A stretch of 55,299 nt of DNA from Clostridiisalibacter paucivorans DSM 22131 (lineage in GTDB: Bacteria > Bacillota > Clostridia > Tissierellales > Clostridiisalibacteraceae): the NCBI RefSeq assembly GCF_000620125.1, contig NZ_JHVL01000008.1, forward strand, positions 1 through 55,299, written 5' to 3'. Under the pieces are notes generated by a model. It was not told the origin of the DNA and searched no databases. It was given only the letters and a program-made list of their open reading frames with translations. Position numbers and translations under genes: made by a program. Positions 1 to 9,192 of the stretch are shown here, one piece after another (within the stretch, counting starts at the first letter, position 1; each line of letters starts with the position of its first letter).

Positions 1-273
1 AAACTACAAGGCATTGAGATTAAATTCAAGGAAGAAAGCTATACAAGTGGTTGCAGTGCCTTTGACTTAGAGCCGATAACTAAAAAGACATATGATAAAT
101 CTCGTAGAGTAGTAAGAGGACTATTTAAGTCAAGTTTTGGATTGGTAAATTCGGACGTGAATGGTAGTCTAAACATATTAAGAAAAGAAGAAAAATGTAT
201 TCCCAAGTTAGTTGAGACTATGAGGGATAAGGGCAAGTGTTCTCGCCCGTTAAGAATAAGGGTTGCCTGCTAA
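1..273 (+). CDS. tnpB: TnpB (IS605-type OrfB), C-terminal fragment cut by window edge
   Basis: The open frame runs from base 1 to a TAA at 271-273, giving 90 residues of a protein whose start lies outside the window. The visible part carries a YTSGCS motif and, further on, NSDVNGSLNI, the usual C-terminal signature of IS200/IS605-family TnpB around the third RuvC aspartate. TnpB is an RNA-guided DNA nuclease encoded by these transposons and it favours retention of the element at its donor site. The zinc-ribbon and RuvC spacing differ from the IS607-associated TnpB at 47410, so this is a second, unrelated lineage. Whether the upstream part, including any tnpA, is intact cannot be seen. Confidence 0.85.
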   Translation, partial: KLQGIEIKFKEESYTSGCSAFDLEPITKKTYDKSRRVVRGLFKSSFGLVNSDVNGSLNILRKEEKCIPKLVETMRDKGKCSRPLRIRVAC

Positions 274-340
274 GGTCGAAAGTTAAATACCAAACTTCTT
301 ACAAAGAAGCCACCGTTGCTTGTCTCGGTGGTAAGTTCAC
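200..340 (+). ncRNA. Candidate omegaRNA / right end of IS605-type element
   Basis: Two hairpins follow the tnpB stop: CTTCTT/AAGAAG at 295-300 and 304-309, and CCACCG/CGGTGG at 310-315 and 326-331. They are followed by TTCAC at 336-340. In this family the 3' end of tnpB and the right end of the element are transcribed as the omegaRNA, with the guide lying just downstream. The exact boundaries are inferred from position only; the guide would begin near 341. Confidence 0.4.
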
Positions 341-508
341 TAACAATATAGATATGATATTTTTAGTATAAATCACAAAGCCCCATACCAAGGAATATGA
401 AATGGTGGATATTAATCTATTCCCTCTTTGAAAATACATATATGTTATAATGTAGAAAGAAATAATACTTGTATACAAATACGAATAGTAAATAAAGGGG
501 GCATCAAT

Positions 509-1879
509 TTGTTTATAGCATCGACTGCTATAACATTATTGTTTACAGGGATAGCAGGATATCTAGGGAAGTTAAAAATACAGAATTCTAAAGACTTTAT
601 ATTTGGTGGAAATAAGCTGGGAGTAGCAGGAGTTACCAGTATGCTAATGGGGTCAATTATTGGTGGAGCATCTACTGTTGGTACGGCTCAAATGGCATTT
701 ACACAGGGCATAAGTGCCATATGGTTTATTATGGGGGTTTGTATTGCCAGTATTATATTGGGACTCATATATGGAAAATATATAGAAAATAAAGAGGTAG
801 AGACTATACCCCAAATTATAGGGTATAGCTATGGTAATTCTGCAAGAACAGCATCAAGTATATTATTGTCCATAGGTATGTTTATACATATAAATGGTCA
901 AGTGATAGCAGTTATAGCTATTTTTACTGCAGTTTTGGGAATGAGCTTTGAAAAGGCTGCAGGAATTGTCATTGTATTATTAATTGTATATGTAGTATTT
1001 GGAGGTATGTGGAGTAGTGCAATTGTAGGAGGAATAAAGACTATACTTCTCTATGGAACTAGTTTGATAAGTGGATATATTCTTATACATAATTTAAATG
1101 CATTATTAGAAATAAATTCTTTTTTTCCAAAGGAACCATGGTTTAATCTCTTTAGTGATGGGGTCGGACAGGATTTAGCTTTAGGAGTTAGTACTATTAC
1201 AGGGATATTGTCTACACAGACATATTTTCAAGCTGTAATGGCAGGAAGAAATAAAAAGATATCGAGAAATAGCGGTTTCTTAACGGCATTTTTAGTACTG
1301 CCAGTAGGGATTGTATGTACCCTTATAGGGATGTATATGAGAATACATCATCCTTATATACCTCCAAGAGAGGCATTTCCTTTATTTTTGATGGAATATC
1401 TGTCTCCTGCAATAGGGGGCATATCTATGGCTACAGTATTGATATCCTCCACAGCAACTGGAGCAGGACTTACATTGGGTATAGCTACCATGTTTGTAAG
1501 GGATGTGTACAAAAAGATTATAGATAAGGATGCCAATGATAAGAGGCAATTATTGATATTGAGATTAGTGATTGTATTGATAGGGATATTTACTTTTATA
1601 GTAGTGATAAATAATAAGGGATCCTTGATTTTGGAATGGGGATTTTTATCTATGGTGTTTAGGGCATTACCAATATTTATTCCTGTTATGGGGGCTATAC
1701 TCTTTAAAGAGAGAATAAATCCCAAGGCAGGTATATACAGTATAATAGGAGGGCCTGTAGCCAGTATACTATGGATTGCCTTGGGATATGATAAGTTGAA
1801 TTCCATATATATAGGGCTTTTAGTGGGGATATTGCCCATTTGTATAAAGGGTCATTCGCAAAGGATTACTAATTCATAA
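509..1879 (+). CDS. Sodium:solute symporter (SSS) family transporter
   Basis: A 456-residue, highly hydrophobic protein with about 12-13 predicted membrane segments and the general layout of the SSS family (Na+-coupled uptake of amino acids, sugars, carboxylates or similar). I place the start at the TTG at 509, preceded by AAAGGGGG at 7 bases. An upstream in-frame start at 428 is unlikely because a TATAAT box lies at 446-451, inside that extension. The gene is convergent with the M20 hydrolase and their ends overlap by 11 bases. The substrate cannot be read from sequence. The neighbouring amidohydrolase and amino-acid-binding protein suggest an amino-acid-like or acylated amino-acid substrate, which is inference. 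Confidence 0.8.
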   Translation: MFIASTAITLLFTGIAGYLGKLKIQNSKDFIFGGNKLGVAGVTSMLMGSIIGGASTVGTAQMAFTQGISAIWFIMGVCIASIILGLIYGKYIENKEVETIPQIIGYSYGNSARTASSILLSIGMFIHINGQVIAVIAIFTAVLGMSFEKAAGIVIVLLIVYVVFGGMWSSAIVGGIKTILLYGTSLISGYILIHNLNALLEINSFFPKEPWFNLFSDGVGQDLALGVSTITGILSTQTYFQAVMAGRNKKISRNSGFLTAFLVLPVGIVCTLIGMYMRIHHPYIPPREAFPLFLMEYLSPAIGGISMATVLISSTATGAGLTLGIATMFVRDVYKKIIDKDANDKRQLLILRLVIVLIGIFTFIVVINNKGSLILEWGFLSMVFRALPIFIPVMGAILFKERINPKAGIYSIIGGPVASILWIALGYDKLNSIYIGLLVGILPICIKGHSQRITNS

Positions 1880-3029
1880 CTGATAGATATTCATCTTTTA
1901 TTTTTTTTAGTATATCAGGGTATTCGATTATATCCATAGCTGTAAGTACCAATGCAGCTATGGTTTTTTTCATACTTTCATAGGCGTAGGGAGTACAAGT
2001 GGCATTGGCAAATTCTTTAGTGTGTCCTACCAATTCATTTTCACTTATGGAGAAATAGGGATGTATAGTAGGACATACATGACTTACATTTCCTACGTCA
2101 GATGAACCCTTAGGAGGACCTGCGGGATATATTTTTTCTATTCCCAAGTCTTTTAATTTATCTAAATACAGATTAGATAATGTACTGTTAGTAATGAGAT
2201 TGTCATTAGAATATTCGTAATTTTCTATTTTCACAGTGGAACCAGTAGCCAATGCAGCGGCATTTGCACAATTTTTGACTTTATTACTGGTCTCTATCAT
2301 GTAATCTTTAGTGGCAGAGCGTATATAGAATTGAGCTATAGCCAATGCAGGTACAATATTGGCAGCTTTGCCTCCCTCTTTTATGATGCCATGGATTCGA
2401 GTATCTGATTTTATATGCTCCCTTAGGGCATTTATATTGTTAAATGTCAATATTGCAGCATCCAATGCGTTGATTCCTTTATCAGGGTTAGATGATGCAT
2501 GGGCGGATTTTCCCTTGAAAGTAAATTGTATAGCCTCCATAGCCAATGTTTTACCGCTTTCCATAAATTTATCACTGGGGTGTGATATCATTGCAATATC
2601 TACATCATTAAAAGCACCCTTTTCTGCTAATATTACCTTAGCTCCGTTGGTTTCTTCGGCAGGAGTACCAAATAATATTACAGTGCCTCCTAAATCATCT
2701 ATAACTTTACTCAATGTGATAGCAGCCCCCGAACTTGTAACCCCTAATATATTGTGTCCGCAGCCATGACCTATACCTGGAAGTGCATCATATTCTGCCA
2801 GATATCCAATGGTAGGACCAGACTTTTTGCTTGTATAGGTAGCTTTGAATGCAGTAGGTATATCCATATAATTTTTTTCTATATGGAATCCATATTCTTG
2901 TAATAAATCCATATGGGCAGCAGCTGATTTATATTCCATATTTCCCAATTCGGGATTATTAAAAATAAATTCATTTAGTTTAATTAATTCTGATTCTAAA
3001 GAATCAATAATAGTCTTGATGTCTTTCAT
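1869..3029 (-). CDS. M20 family metallo-amidohydrolase (M20D-like)
   Basis: A 386-residue protein with M20 metallopeptidase/amidohydrolase motifs: GHGCGHN at 87-93 (metal-ligand Cys/His pair as in HxCGHD), GTPAEE at 121-126 (catalytic and metal glutamates), a SHP motif, and GSSDVGNVSH near the C-terminus. Members such as AbgB-like and N-acyl-amino-acid hydrolases cleave amide bonds in small molecules in the cytoplasm. The start ATG has GGAGG at 8 bases. The gene lies 13 bases downstream of the binding-protein gene and is presumably co-transcribed with it. It may release an amino acid from a conjugate taken up by the adjacent transporter. The substrate is not determinable from sequence. Confidence 0.85.
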   Translation of the reverse strand: MKDIKTIIDSLESELIKLNEFIFNNPELGNMEYKSAAAHMDLLQEYGFHIEKNYMDIPTAFKATYTSKKSGPTIGYLAEYDALPGIGHGCGHNILGVTSSGAAITLSKVIDDLGGTVILFGTPAEETNGAKVILAEKGAFNDVDIAMISHPSDKFMESGKTLAMEAIQFTFKGKSAHASSNPDKGINALDAAILTFNNINALREHIKSDTRIHGIIKEGGKAANIVPALAIAQFYIRSATKDYMIETSNKVKNCANAAALATGSTVKIENYEYSNDNLITNSTLSNLYLDKLKDLGIEKIYPAGPPKGSSDVGNVSHVCPTIHPYFSISENELVGHTKEFANATCTPYAYESMKKTIAALVLTAMDIIEYPDILKKIKDEYLSVMN

Positions 3030-3042
3030 AAAAATTCCTCCT

Positions 3043-3870
3043 TTAATTTTCCTTTGCTAAAGCCTTGGCATCTGCAATAAATTTTTTAATCATATCTTTT
3101 TCTACCAATCTATCTATAGTTTTATTTATCTCATTGACCAGTTGAGTATTTCCTTTTTTGATTGCAACAGCAGAGCCTTCATATGTATTCTCAACTTTTA
3201 TACTAGATATAGCTAATTGAGGATTTTCTTTTACATAGGATATAGCTACATCCTTTGGAATAATAATGGCATCTGCTTTATCATTGTTTATTAATAAGAC
3301 TAAATCTGTTACCTTTCCTAACCCCTTTGGCGTACTATCGGGAAGCTGGTTTTTAGCTATTTTTTCCTGTATAGCCCCTTTTTGTACCCCTATTATCTTT
3401 CCTGCTAGATCTTCATTAGATGTATATTTTTCTTTATTCTCTGCTTTTATCACTATACATTGTTCTCCATAATTATATACCTTAGAGAAATCCACACTTT
3501 GTTTTCGTTCTTCTGTTGGAGTCATTCCAGCCAATACGAAATCCACCTTATTGGTATTTAATGCAGCCAATAGACCATCAAATCTCATATCTTTAATTTC
3601 CAATTCAACTCCTAAATCTTTTGCGATCTCTTTAGCTATTTCTATGTCATAACCTACTATGGTGTCCACTCCATTTATGTTTTTGTGAAATTCATTTGGA
3701 GGGAAATCTGCACTGGTACCTAAAACGATCTTTCCAGATGCCTTAATTTTTTCTACAGCATTTAATTCTTCTGCTGATGATTCTTTGGCGTTACCATTGG
3801 AGTTTGAGCAGCCCGTTGATAAAATTAATATTAATGACAGTATAACAAGGATGAATTTACATTTTTTCAT
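3043..3870 (-). CDS. Amino-acid ABC transporter substrate-binding lipoprotein (SBP_bac_3)
   Basis: 275 residues with a signal peptide and a lipobox LSTGC (lipidated Cys21), then a bacterial family 3 solute-binding domain typical of polar amino-acid ABC importers (segments such as GYDIEIAKEIA and FDGLLAALN, and DFVLAGM-type strands). The lipoprotein would be anchored outside the membrane. The start ATG is preceded by GGAGG at 7 bases. It is the first gene of a two-gene minus-strand unit with the M20 hydrolase. No permease or ATPase gene is adjacent, so it is an orphan here and must use a partner encoded elsewhere or serve as a sensor. Confidence 0.88.
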   Translation of the reverse strand: MKKCKFILVILSLILILSTGCSNSNGNAKESSAEELNAVEKIKASGKIVLGTSADFPPNEFHKNINGVDTIVGYDIEIAKEIAKDLGVELEIKDMRFDGLLAALNTNKVDFVLAGMTPTEERKQSVDFSKVYNYGEQCIVIKAENKEKYTSNEDLAGKIIGVQKGAIQEKIAKNQLPDSTPKGLGKVTDLVLLINNDKADAIIIPKDVAISYVKENPQLAISSIKVENTYEGSAVAIKKGNTQLVNEINKTIDRLVEKDMIKKFIADAKALAKEN

Positions 3871-4119
3871 AATATAACCTCCCTATTGATTTTTAAATAT
3901 TATACAGAAAAAAGAATAAAATTGCAATACTATTTGCAAAAATAATCATAAAAAAATATAAAAATACATAATTGGTAAAGGCTATGGACAGAAATACGAT
4001 CAAATTCAGTGTTAAAAACAGACAAATTTATGTATAACATATATGGGACTAAAGTATAAATATGCAAAGTCTGAAATATTATAATATTAGAATCTTTTTA
4101 TAAAATAGGCTTGAAAATC

Positions 4120-4128
4120 TGATATAAT
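4120..4128 (+). promoter_or_regulatory. Extended -10 promoter for aroQ
   Basis: A TGATATAAT extended -10 (TG-N-TATAAT) lies 45 bases before the aroQ start. There is no good -35 at the usual distance, which is tolerated with an extended -10. The rest of the divergent intergenic space 3871-4172 is very AT-rich and shows nothing else I can support. Confidence 0.5.
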
Positions 4129-4172
4129 ATTTGTAAAATGTAGAATAAAATTAAATCATAGAGGTGCTGATT

Positions 4173-4610
4173 ATGAAGATTATAGTAATTAATGGACCCA
4201 ATATAAATTTATTGGGCATAAGAGAGAAAGATATATATGGCAGTATGACATATGAGGGTATATTGGAATTAATATACAGAGAATCTAGGTCCATGGGCAT
4301 TGATGTGGATGTATTTCAAAGTAATAGTGAAGGAGATTTGATTGATAAAATCCAGGATGCAAGAAATATTTATGATGGAATAATAATAAATCCTGGGGGA
4401 TATTCCCACTATAGTATAGCTATACATGATGCGTTAAAGGGTATAAATATACCTTCGATAGAGGTGCATATCTCCAATATATATGCAAGGGAAGATTTCA
4501 GACAGGTATCAGTTACTGCCAAGGCTTGTGAAGCTCAAATTAGTGGCATGGGTGTCTATGGATATATTTTAGCTATTTATGGAATAAAAAATATATTGAA
4601 AAATAGGTGA
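4173..4610 (+). CDS. aroQ: 3-dehydroquinate dehydratase, type II
   Basis: A 145-residue type II dehydroquinase, the third step of the shikimate pathway (3-dehydroquinate to 3-dehydroshikimate). Family features are visible: INGPNINLLG near the N-terminus, the catalytic Tyr22 in IYG, NPGGYSH at 73-79 (usually NPGAYTH), EVHISN at 97-102 with the proton-donor His99, and AREDFR. The start ATG at 4173 is chosen because GAGGTG lies 6 bases upstream; an in-frame GTG at 4164 is inside that ribosome site. The stop at 4608-4610 is 5 bases before the MATE start, suggesting translational coupling. No other shikimate gene is adjacent. Confidence 0.93.
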   Translation: MKIIVINGPNINLLGIREKDIYGSMTYEGILELIYRESRSMGIDVDVFQSNSEGDLIDKIQDARNIYDGIIINPGGYSHYSIAIHDALKGINIPSIEVHISNIYAREDFRQVSVTAKACEAQISGMGVYGYILAIYGIKNILKNR

Positions 4611-4615
4611 ATTAT

Positions 4616-5968
4616 ATGAAACTAAGGAATAAAGATTTTTATAAAAATATGGCATCGATAGCTGTGCCTATAGTAATTCAAAACCTTATAACATCTTCTC
4701 TTAATATGGTAGACACAGTTATGATTGGTAGTTTGGGAAAATCTAATATTGCAGCAGTAGGGTTGGCTAATCAGTTTTTTTTCTTATTTGTATTATTACT
4801 TTTTGGTATCAATAGTGGTGCTGCCATATTTATATCTCAATTTTGGGGAAAGAGGGATATAGTAAATATAAGGAAGGTCCAAGGAATAGCAATGTTATCT
4901 GGATTGATATTGAGTATAGGGTTTGGAGGAGCTGCTTTTTTTCTACCAGAACAGATACTTAGAATTTTTTCTACTGATTCTGTAGTGATAGATTTAGGAA
5001 GTAGATATATAAAGATAGTATCTATAAGTTATTTTTTAACAGCAATAAGCTTTTCTTATTCATTTGCATCTAGGAGTATAGGACATGCAAAATTACCCAT
5101 GATGGTAAGTGCCATATCACTGGGAATCAATACATTGTTTAATTATGTATTGATTTTTGGTAATCTAGGATTTCCTGAGCTTAAAATTATAGGAGCGGCA
5201 ATAGCCACTTTAACAGCTAGGGCAGTAGAACTTACATTGCTTCTATTTATTATATATAGAAGTGGTAATGTGTTGGCTGCTAAAGTGAAGGAACTTTTTG
5301 ATTTTTCCTATGATTTTATTAGAAAATTTTTCAACACTACATTGCCTGTTATATTAAATGAAGGATTCTGGTCTTTAGGGGTTACGATGTATTCTATAGC
5401 TTATGCTAGAATAAGTACAGATGCCATTGCGTCGGTTCAGATAGCTACTACTGTTCAAAATGTATTTATGGTAATTGGTAGGGGTCTTGCGAGTGCATGT
5501 GCAGTAATGATAGGAAATAAAATAGGTGCAAATGAAGAGCCTGAGGCTGTGAATTATTCTAAAAGATTTGCAATAATATCTACTGTATTAGGTATAATTT
5601 TAGGATGTTTATTATTTTTGTCATCTCATATGATATTGGGACTGTTTAATATATCTCAACAAGTATATATAAATGCTCAAAAGATATTATGGATTATGGC
5701 CTTGATTATGGGAGCTAAGATGTTTAATTTGATCCTTATAGTGGGCATATTGAGAAGTGGAGGAGATACAAAATTTTCATTGTTTCTTGAGGCGGGAAGT
5801 GTATGGATAGTGGGAGTGCCAATGGCTTTTATTGGTGCTCACTTATTAAAATTACCTATTCATTGGGTAGTGTTAATGGTATCATCAGAGGAGATTGTAA
5901 AGGCGTTGATAGGGATACCTAGAGTTATATCTAAAAAATGGGTAAAAAATGTGGTAAAAGATTTATAA
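4616..5968 (+). CDS. MATE family multidrug/toxin exporter
   Basis: A 450-residue protein with about 12 transmembrane segments and MATE-family layout: a repeated pair of six-helix bundles, with the opening region containing PIVIQNL and VDTVMIG. MATE proteins export cationic compounds by Na+ or H+ antiport across the cytoplasmic membrane. The start ATG at 4616 has AGGTGA at 5 bases, and that ribosome site overlaps the aroQ stop, so the two genes are likely co-transcribed. The substrate is unknown. Confidence 0.88.
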   Translation: MKLRNKDFYKNMASIAVPIVIQNLITSSLNMVDTVMIGSLGKSNIAAVGLANQFFFLFVLLLFGINSGAAIFISQFWGKRDIVNIRKVQGIAMLSGLILSIGFGGAAFFLPEQILRIFSTDSVVIDLGSRYIKIVSISYFLTAISFSYSFASRSIGHAKLPMMVSAISLGINTLFNYVLIFGNLGFPELKIIGAAIATLTARAVELTLLLFIIYRSGNVLAAKVKELFDFSYDFIRKFFNTTLPVILNEGFWSLGVTMYSIAYARISTDAIASVQIATTVQNVFMVIGRGLASACAVMIGNKIGANEEPEAVNYSKRFAIISTVLGIILGCLLFLSSHMILGLFNISQQVYINAQKILWIMALIMGAKMFNLILIVGILRSGGDTKFSLFLEAGSVWIVGVPMAFIGAHLLKLPIHWVVLMVSSEEIVKALIGIPRVISKKWVKNVVKDL

Positions 5969-5971
5969 TCA
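5941..5971 (+). terminator. Hairpin at end of MATE gene (bidirectional terminator candidate)
   Basis: GGTAAAAAATGTG and CACATTTTTACC can pair (12 bp with one bulged A) across the MATE stop codon, between two convergent genes. The U-rich arm could support termination in either direction. Confidence 0.4.
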
Positions 5972-5989
5972 CATTTTTACCCTCTGTAT

Positions 5990-6247
5990 CTATTTTGATT
6001 CATTTGATTTTATATACTCTTCTAATGCGTGACATAGTTGGTCGGGACAAGATGTATTTTTAAATCCACATCTAATACCTTTTAGTTTTTTTATAACATC
6101 TTTTATAGGCATGTTTTTGACTAGACTTGTTATGCCTAAAAGGTTCCCTGGACACCCTCCATCAAATTTGACATCTGTTAATATATCATTTTCAACCTCG
6201 AATGTGATTTTCCTAGAACATACACCTGTGGGAATATATGAGAACAT
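5990..6247 (-). CDS. TSCPD-domain protein (TIGR03905-like)
   Basis: An 85-residue small protein carrying the TSCPD motif near its C-terminus, plus GVCSRKI at the start and GGCPGN in the middle. This is the stand-alone version of a domain also found at the C-terminal end of coenzyme-B12-dependent (class II) ribonucleotide reductases. The function of the stand-alone family is not established. The start ATG has AAGGAAG upstream. It is transcribed alone, divergent from the following two-component genes. The conserved cysteines suggest metal or redox chemistry, but this is inference. Confidence 0.8.
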   Translation of the reverse strand: MFSYIPTGVCSRKITFEVENDILTDVKFDGGCPGNLLGITSLVKNMPIKDVIKKLKGIRCGFKNTSCPDQLCHALEEYIKSNESK

Positions 6248-6364
6248 AGTACACTTCCTTTCTTTGTATTAGTCCGAATAAAATATTATTGTATTTTTAT
6301 TTTATTGTCAAGATATTTATTGGACATGTTAATATATTAAGTAGGTGATAAGGGAGATGAGAAA

Positions 6365-7045
6365 ATGGATAGAAAAAAGAAGATTATGGTTATAGATGAT
6401 GATAAAAATATAGTGGAACTTATATCATTGTATTTGGAAAAAGAAGGTTATAGTGTAGTAAAATACCATAGTGCTGTGGAAGCCCTTGAAAATTATTCTA
6501 AGGATACACCTGAGTTGGTTATATTGGATATTATGCTTCCAGAAATGGATGGGTATGAAATGTGTACTGAAATAAGAAAGATGAGTAATATCCCCATAAT
6601 AATGATAACAGCAAAGGGAGAAACCTTTGATAAGGTATTGGGATTAGAACTTGGGGCCGATGACTATATAGTGAAGCCCTTTGATGGAAAGGAAATGATA
6701 GCTAGGGTTAAAGCTGTTCTCAGGAGATATAGTACAAATAATACGTCCAAAAAGCAATTGGTAATACCAAACCTTACTATAGATATGGCAGATTATTCTA
6801 TAATTTACCATGGGAAAAAGATGGAATTGCCACCAAAGGAATTGGAACTATTATACACATTGGCTTCTAAACCCAATAGAGTATTTACTAGAGAACAATT
6901 GTTAGACAAGATATGGGGATATGATTATATAGGTGAAAGTAGAACAGTAGATGTTCATATAAAGAGAATAAGGGAAAAACTAAATAAAGATAATAATTGG
7001 GAGATAAAAACTGTATGGGGCGTAGGATATAAATTTGTTTTGTAA
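6365..7045 (+). CDS. OmpR/PhoB-type response regulator
   Basis: A 226-residue two-domain regulator. The receiver domain (about 1-120) has the acidic pocket DDD at 11-13, the phospho-acceptor Asp55 in ILDIMLPEMDG, and the lysine in IVKPFD. The C-terminal winged helix (about 130-226) ends with the typical TVDVHIKRIREK and GVGYKF segments. The start ATG follows AAGGGAG. It lies 22 bases before the cognate histidine kinase gene and is certainly paired with it. Targets are unknown; the genes that follow (hsp20, htrA) are envelope and protein quality-control genes, so a stress role is possible but unproven. Confidence 0.93.
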   Translation: MDRKKKIMVIDDDKNIVELISLYLEKEGYSVVKYHSAVEALENYSKDTPELVILDIMLPEMDGYEMCTEIRKMSNIPIIMITAKGETFDKVLGLELGADDYIVKPFDGKEMIARVKAVLRRYSTNNTSKKQLVIPNLTIDMADYSIIYHGKKMELPPKELELLYTLASKPNRVFTREQLLDKIWGYDYIGESRTVDVHIKRIREKLNKDNNWEIKTVWGVGYKFVL

Positions 7046-7067
7046 AAGTCAATGAGGTGAATTTATT

Positions 7068-8486
7068 TTGAAAACATTATTTGGAAAACTTGTAACTATA
7101 CAGATTGGCGTATTGATTTTAGGATTTATATTATTGACTATGTTTATGTCCAATGGTATTGAAGATTATATGATGAAAGAGAGAGAAGATGAACTTATAA
7201 AGCAAGCCAAGAGGATAGAAAACCAATATCAATCAGTTTTTGATAGAGGGATTGTAGATTTAGATAAATTGGGAATGGAAATGGAGATATTAAACAAATA
7301 TATGAATGCCGATATATGGTTAATAAATAGAAATGGTCAAATATATGTAAACTCAATGGTTGAAGACGTTTCAAAAATACAAAAAGAGTTAAAATTTAAT
7401 GAAATAGCTAGAGTGTTTAAGGGAGATACTGTAAAACGAAGGGGATATTTTAAAAGTTTTTATAATGAACCGGTATTGACTGTTGGATATCCGATAAAGA
7501 TAAATGGAGAAGTTGTTCTTGCATTATTTATGCATAAGTCTATACCAGAAATAAATAAGACAGTGTCAGGCATATATAAAATAGCCCTTTTAGCGTTGAT
7601 TTTTTCTACTGGCATAGCGATAATTATGGTGTTTTTAATGTCGAAAAATATTACAAATAAGATTAGCCTTATAAATAGAGGGGCCAAAAGAATAGCAAAG
7701 GGTGACTTTGAGAGTACTATAGAGATAGATGAACAGGATGAATTGGGGGAACTGGCCACTAGCTTTAATGAGATGGCCTCCGAATTGGGAAAGGTCGAAG
7801 AGTTAAGGCAGAATATCATTTCCAATATATCCCATGATTTAAGGTCTCCATTGACAAGCATAAAGGGATTTATACAGGCTATGCTTGATGGAACTATAGA
7901 AGGAGAAAAGGGTAAGAAGTATCTAGAAATAACTTTAAACGAGACTGAAAGATTGACTAAATTAACTAATGATATATTGGAGATATCCAAAATGCAAGGG
8001 GGACAAATAAAATTAAATAAAGAAAAATTTAATATAAATAGTTTGATAATAAACGAATTAGATAAATTTGAAGATAGGATTGACAGTAAAGGCATAGATG
8101 TGGACATAAGATTATTAGAGGATAACTATATGGTGTTTGCAGATCAAAATGAAATAAATAGGGTAGTATATAATCTCCTTGATAATGCAGTAAAATTTGT
8201 GAAGCCCAATGGTTTAATAGGGATTAAGATGGAAAAGAAAAAAAATAAGATAGCTGTCTCTATTACCAATAGTACCGATCCCATATCTAGAGAGGAATTG
8301 AAGCATATATGGGATAGATTTAATAAATTAGATGTATCTAGGGGAAAAGATGTGACAGGTTTTGGTTTAGGGCTGTCAATTGTAAGGGAAATATTAAAAG
8401 CCCATGACGAGGATATAGAAGTTTTAACCCATGAAGGAGAATATATTGAATTTATTTTTACACTATCTACAATAGATAAAAAATGA
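7068..8486 (+). CDS. Sensor histidine kinase (HAMP, HisKA, HATPase)
   Basis: A 472-residue membrane sensor kinase: TM1 at about 8-28, an extracytoplasmic sensor segment of about 140 residues, TM2 at about 170-191, HAMP at about 192-245, HisKA with phospho-acceptor His256 in SNISHDLRSPL, N-box NLLDNAV near 369-375 and G-box GFGLGLS at 431-437. All catalytic motifs are present. The start is TTG at 7068 with GAGGTGA upstream. Domain order resembles PhoR/BaeS-type kinases; the signal is unknown. The gene forms an operon with the preceding response regulator. Confidence 0.93.
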   Translation: MKTLFGKLVTIQIGVLILGFILLTMFMSNGIEDYMMKEREDELIKQAKRIENQYQSVFDRGIVDLDKLGMEMEILNKYMNADIWLINRNGQIYVNSMVEDVSKIQKELKFNEIARVFKGDTVKRRGYFKSFYNEPVLTVGYPIKINGEVVLALFMHKSIPEINKTVSGIYKIALLALIFSTGIAIIMVFLMSKNITNKISLINRGAKRIAKGDFESTIEIDEQDELGELATSFNEMASELGKVEELRQNIISNISHDLRSPLTSIKGFIQAMLDGTIEGEKGKKYLEITLNETERLTKLTNDILEISKMQGGQIKLNKEKFNINSLIINELDKFEDRIDSKGIDVDIRLLEDNYMVFADQNEINRVVYNLLDNAVKFVKPNGLIGIKMEKKKNKIAVSITNSTDPISREELKHIWDRFNKLDVSRGKDVTGFGLGLSIVREILKAHDEDIEVLTHEGEYIEFIFTLSTIDKK

Positions 8487-8600
8487 TATAAATTATGTTA
8501 TATAATAGACAATTTGGGTATATAATAAATTAGGAAGTGTTATGAACTAACCTTATCTATAGGGTAATTCAAATATTAAATATAATTTGGAGGTGGTTTT

Positions 8601-9050
8601 ATGTTTGGATTGACACCATATAGAAGGGGTAGAGACAGATTATCTAGGAGGTCAGATATAGGTGACTTTTTTGAAGAAATGTTTGACAATAGTTTCTTCA
8701 AACCGTTAGAATCTTTGGCAGAAGATAGTAGAATGTTTAAAGTAGATGTTAAGGAAACCGATGAAGCGTATATGATAGAAGCAGACTTGCCAGGGGTTGA
8801 AAAAGAAAATGTTGCAATAGAATATGAAAACAATTATTTGACTATTTCTGCTAAAAGAGAAGATGAATTAAAAGAAGAACGGCAAAATTTCATAAGGCAA
8901 GAGAGACATAGAGGAGAAGTCAGAAGGAGTTTCTTCATCGATAATGTGGATGAAGAAAATATAAATGCTAAATTCAAAGATGGTGTATTAAAAATACAGT
9001 TAAATAAAATAGATAAGGGCAATAACAAGAGAAAAATTGAAATTGAATAA
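8601..9050 (+). CDS. hsp20: Hsp20 small heat-shock protein
   Basis: A 149-residue protein with an alpha-crystallin domain (about 45-140): AYMIEADLPGVEKENV, then the C-terminal strand GVLKIQLNK, as in Hsp18/IbpA proteins of clostridia. It acts as an ATP-independent holdase in the cytoplasm. The start ATG follows GGAGGTGG. No CIRCE element (HrcA site) is seen in the 114-base upstream gap, so control is by some other means. It has its own strong terminator. Confidence 0.93.
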   Translation: MFGLTPYRRGRDRLSRRSDIGDFFEEMFDNSFFKPLESLAEDSRMFKVDVKETDEAYMIEADLPGVEKENVAIEYENNYLTISAKREDELKEERQNFIRQERHRGEVRRSFFIDNVDEENINAKFKDGVLKIQLNKIDKGNNKRKIEIE

Positions 9051-9056
9051 TATTAT

Positions 9057-9100
9057 CATATAAAGACTTAAGGGTTGTCCTTAAGTCTTTATATGTTTTT
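9057..9100 (+). terminator. Intrinsic terminator of hsp20
   Basis: A perfect 17-bp stem (9057-9073 with 9079-9095) and a GTTGT loop, followed by TTTTT. Confidence 0.9.
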
Positions 9101-9192
9101 CAAATGTTAACAAATAGTTCATAATTTATATAAATATATGCATTAATATAATAGATGTAAAGTTGATGAGGGGAAAACAGGAGGTGTACATA

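Noticed and set aside
428-508. N-terminal extension of the SSS symporter
   Set aside because: No ribosome site, and a TATAAT box lies inside it; the TTG at 509 with AAAGGGGG is better.
8487-8600. CIRCE (HrcA operator) upstream of hsp20
   Set aside because: No TTAGCACTC-N9-GAGTGCTAA dyad is present.
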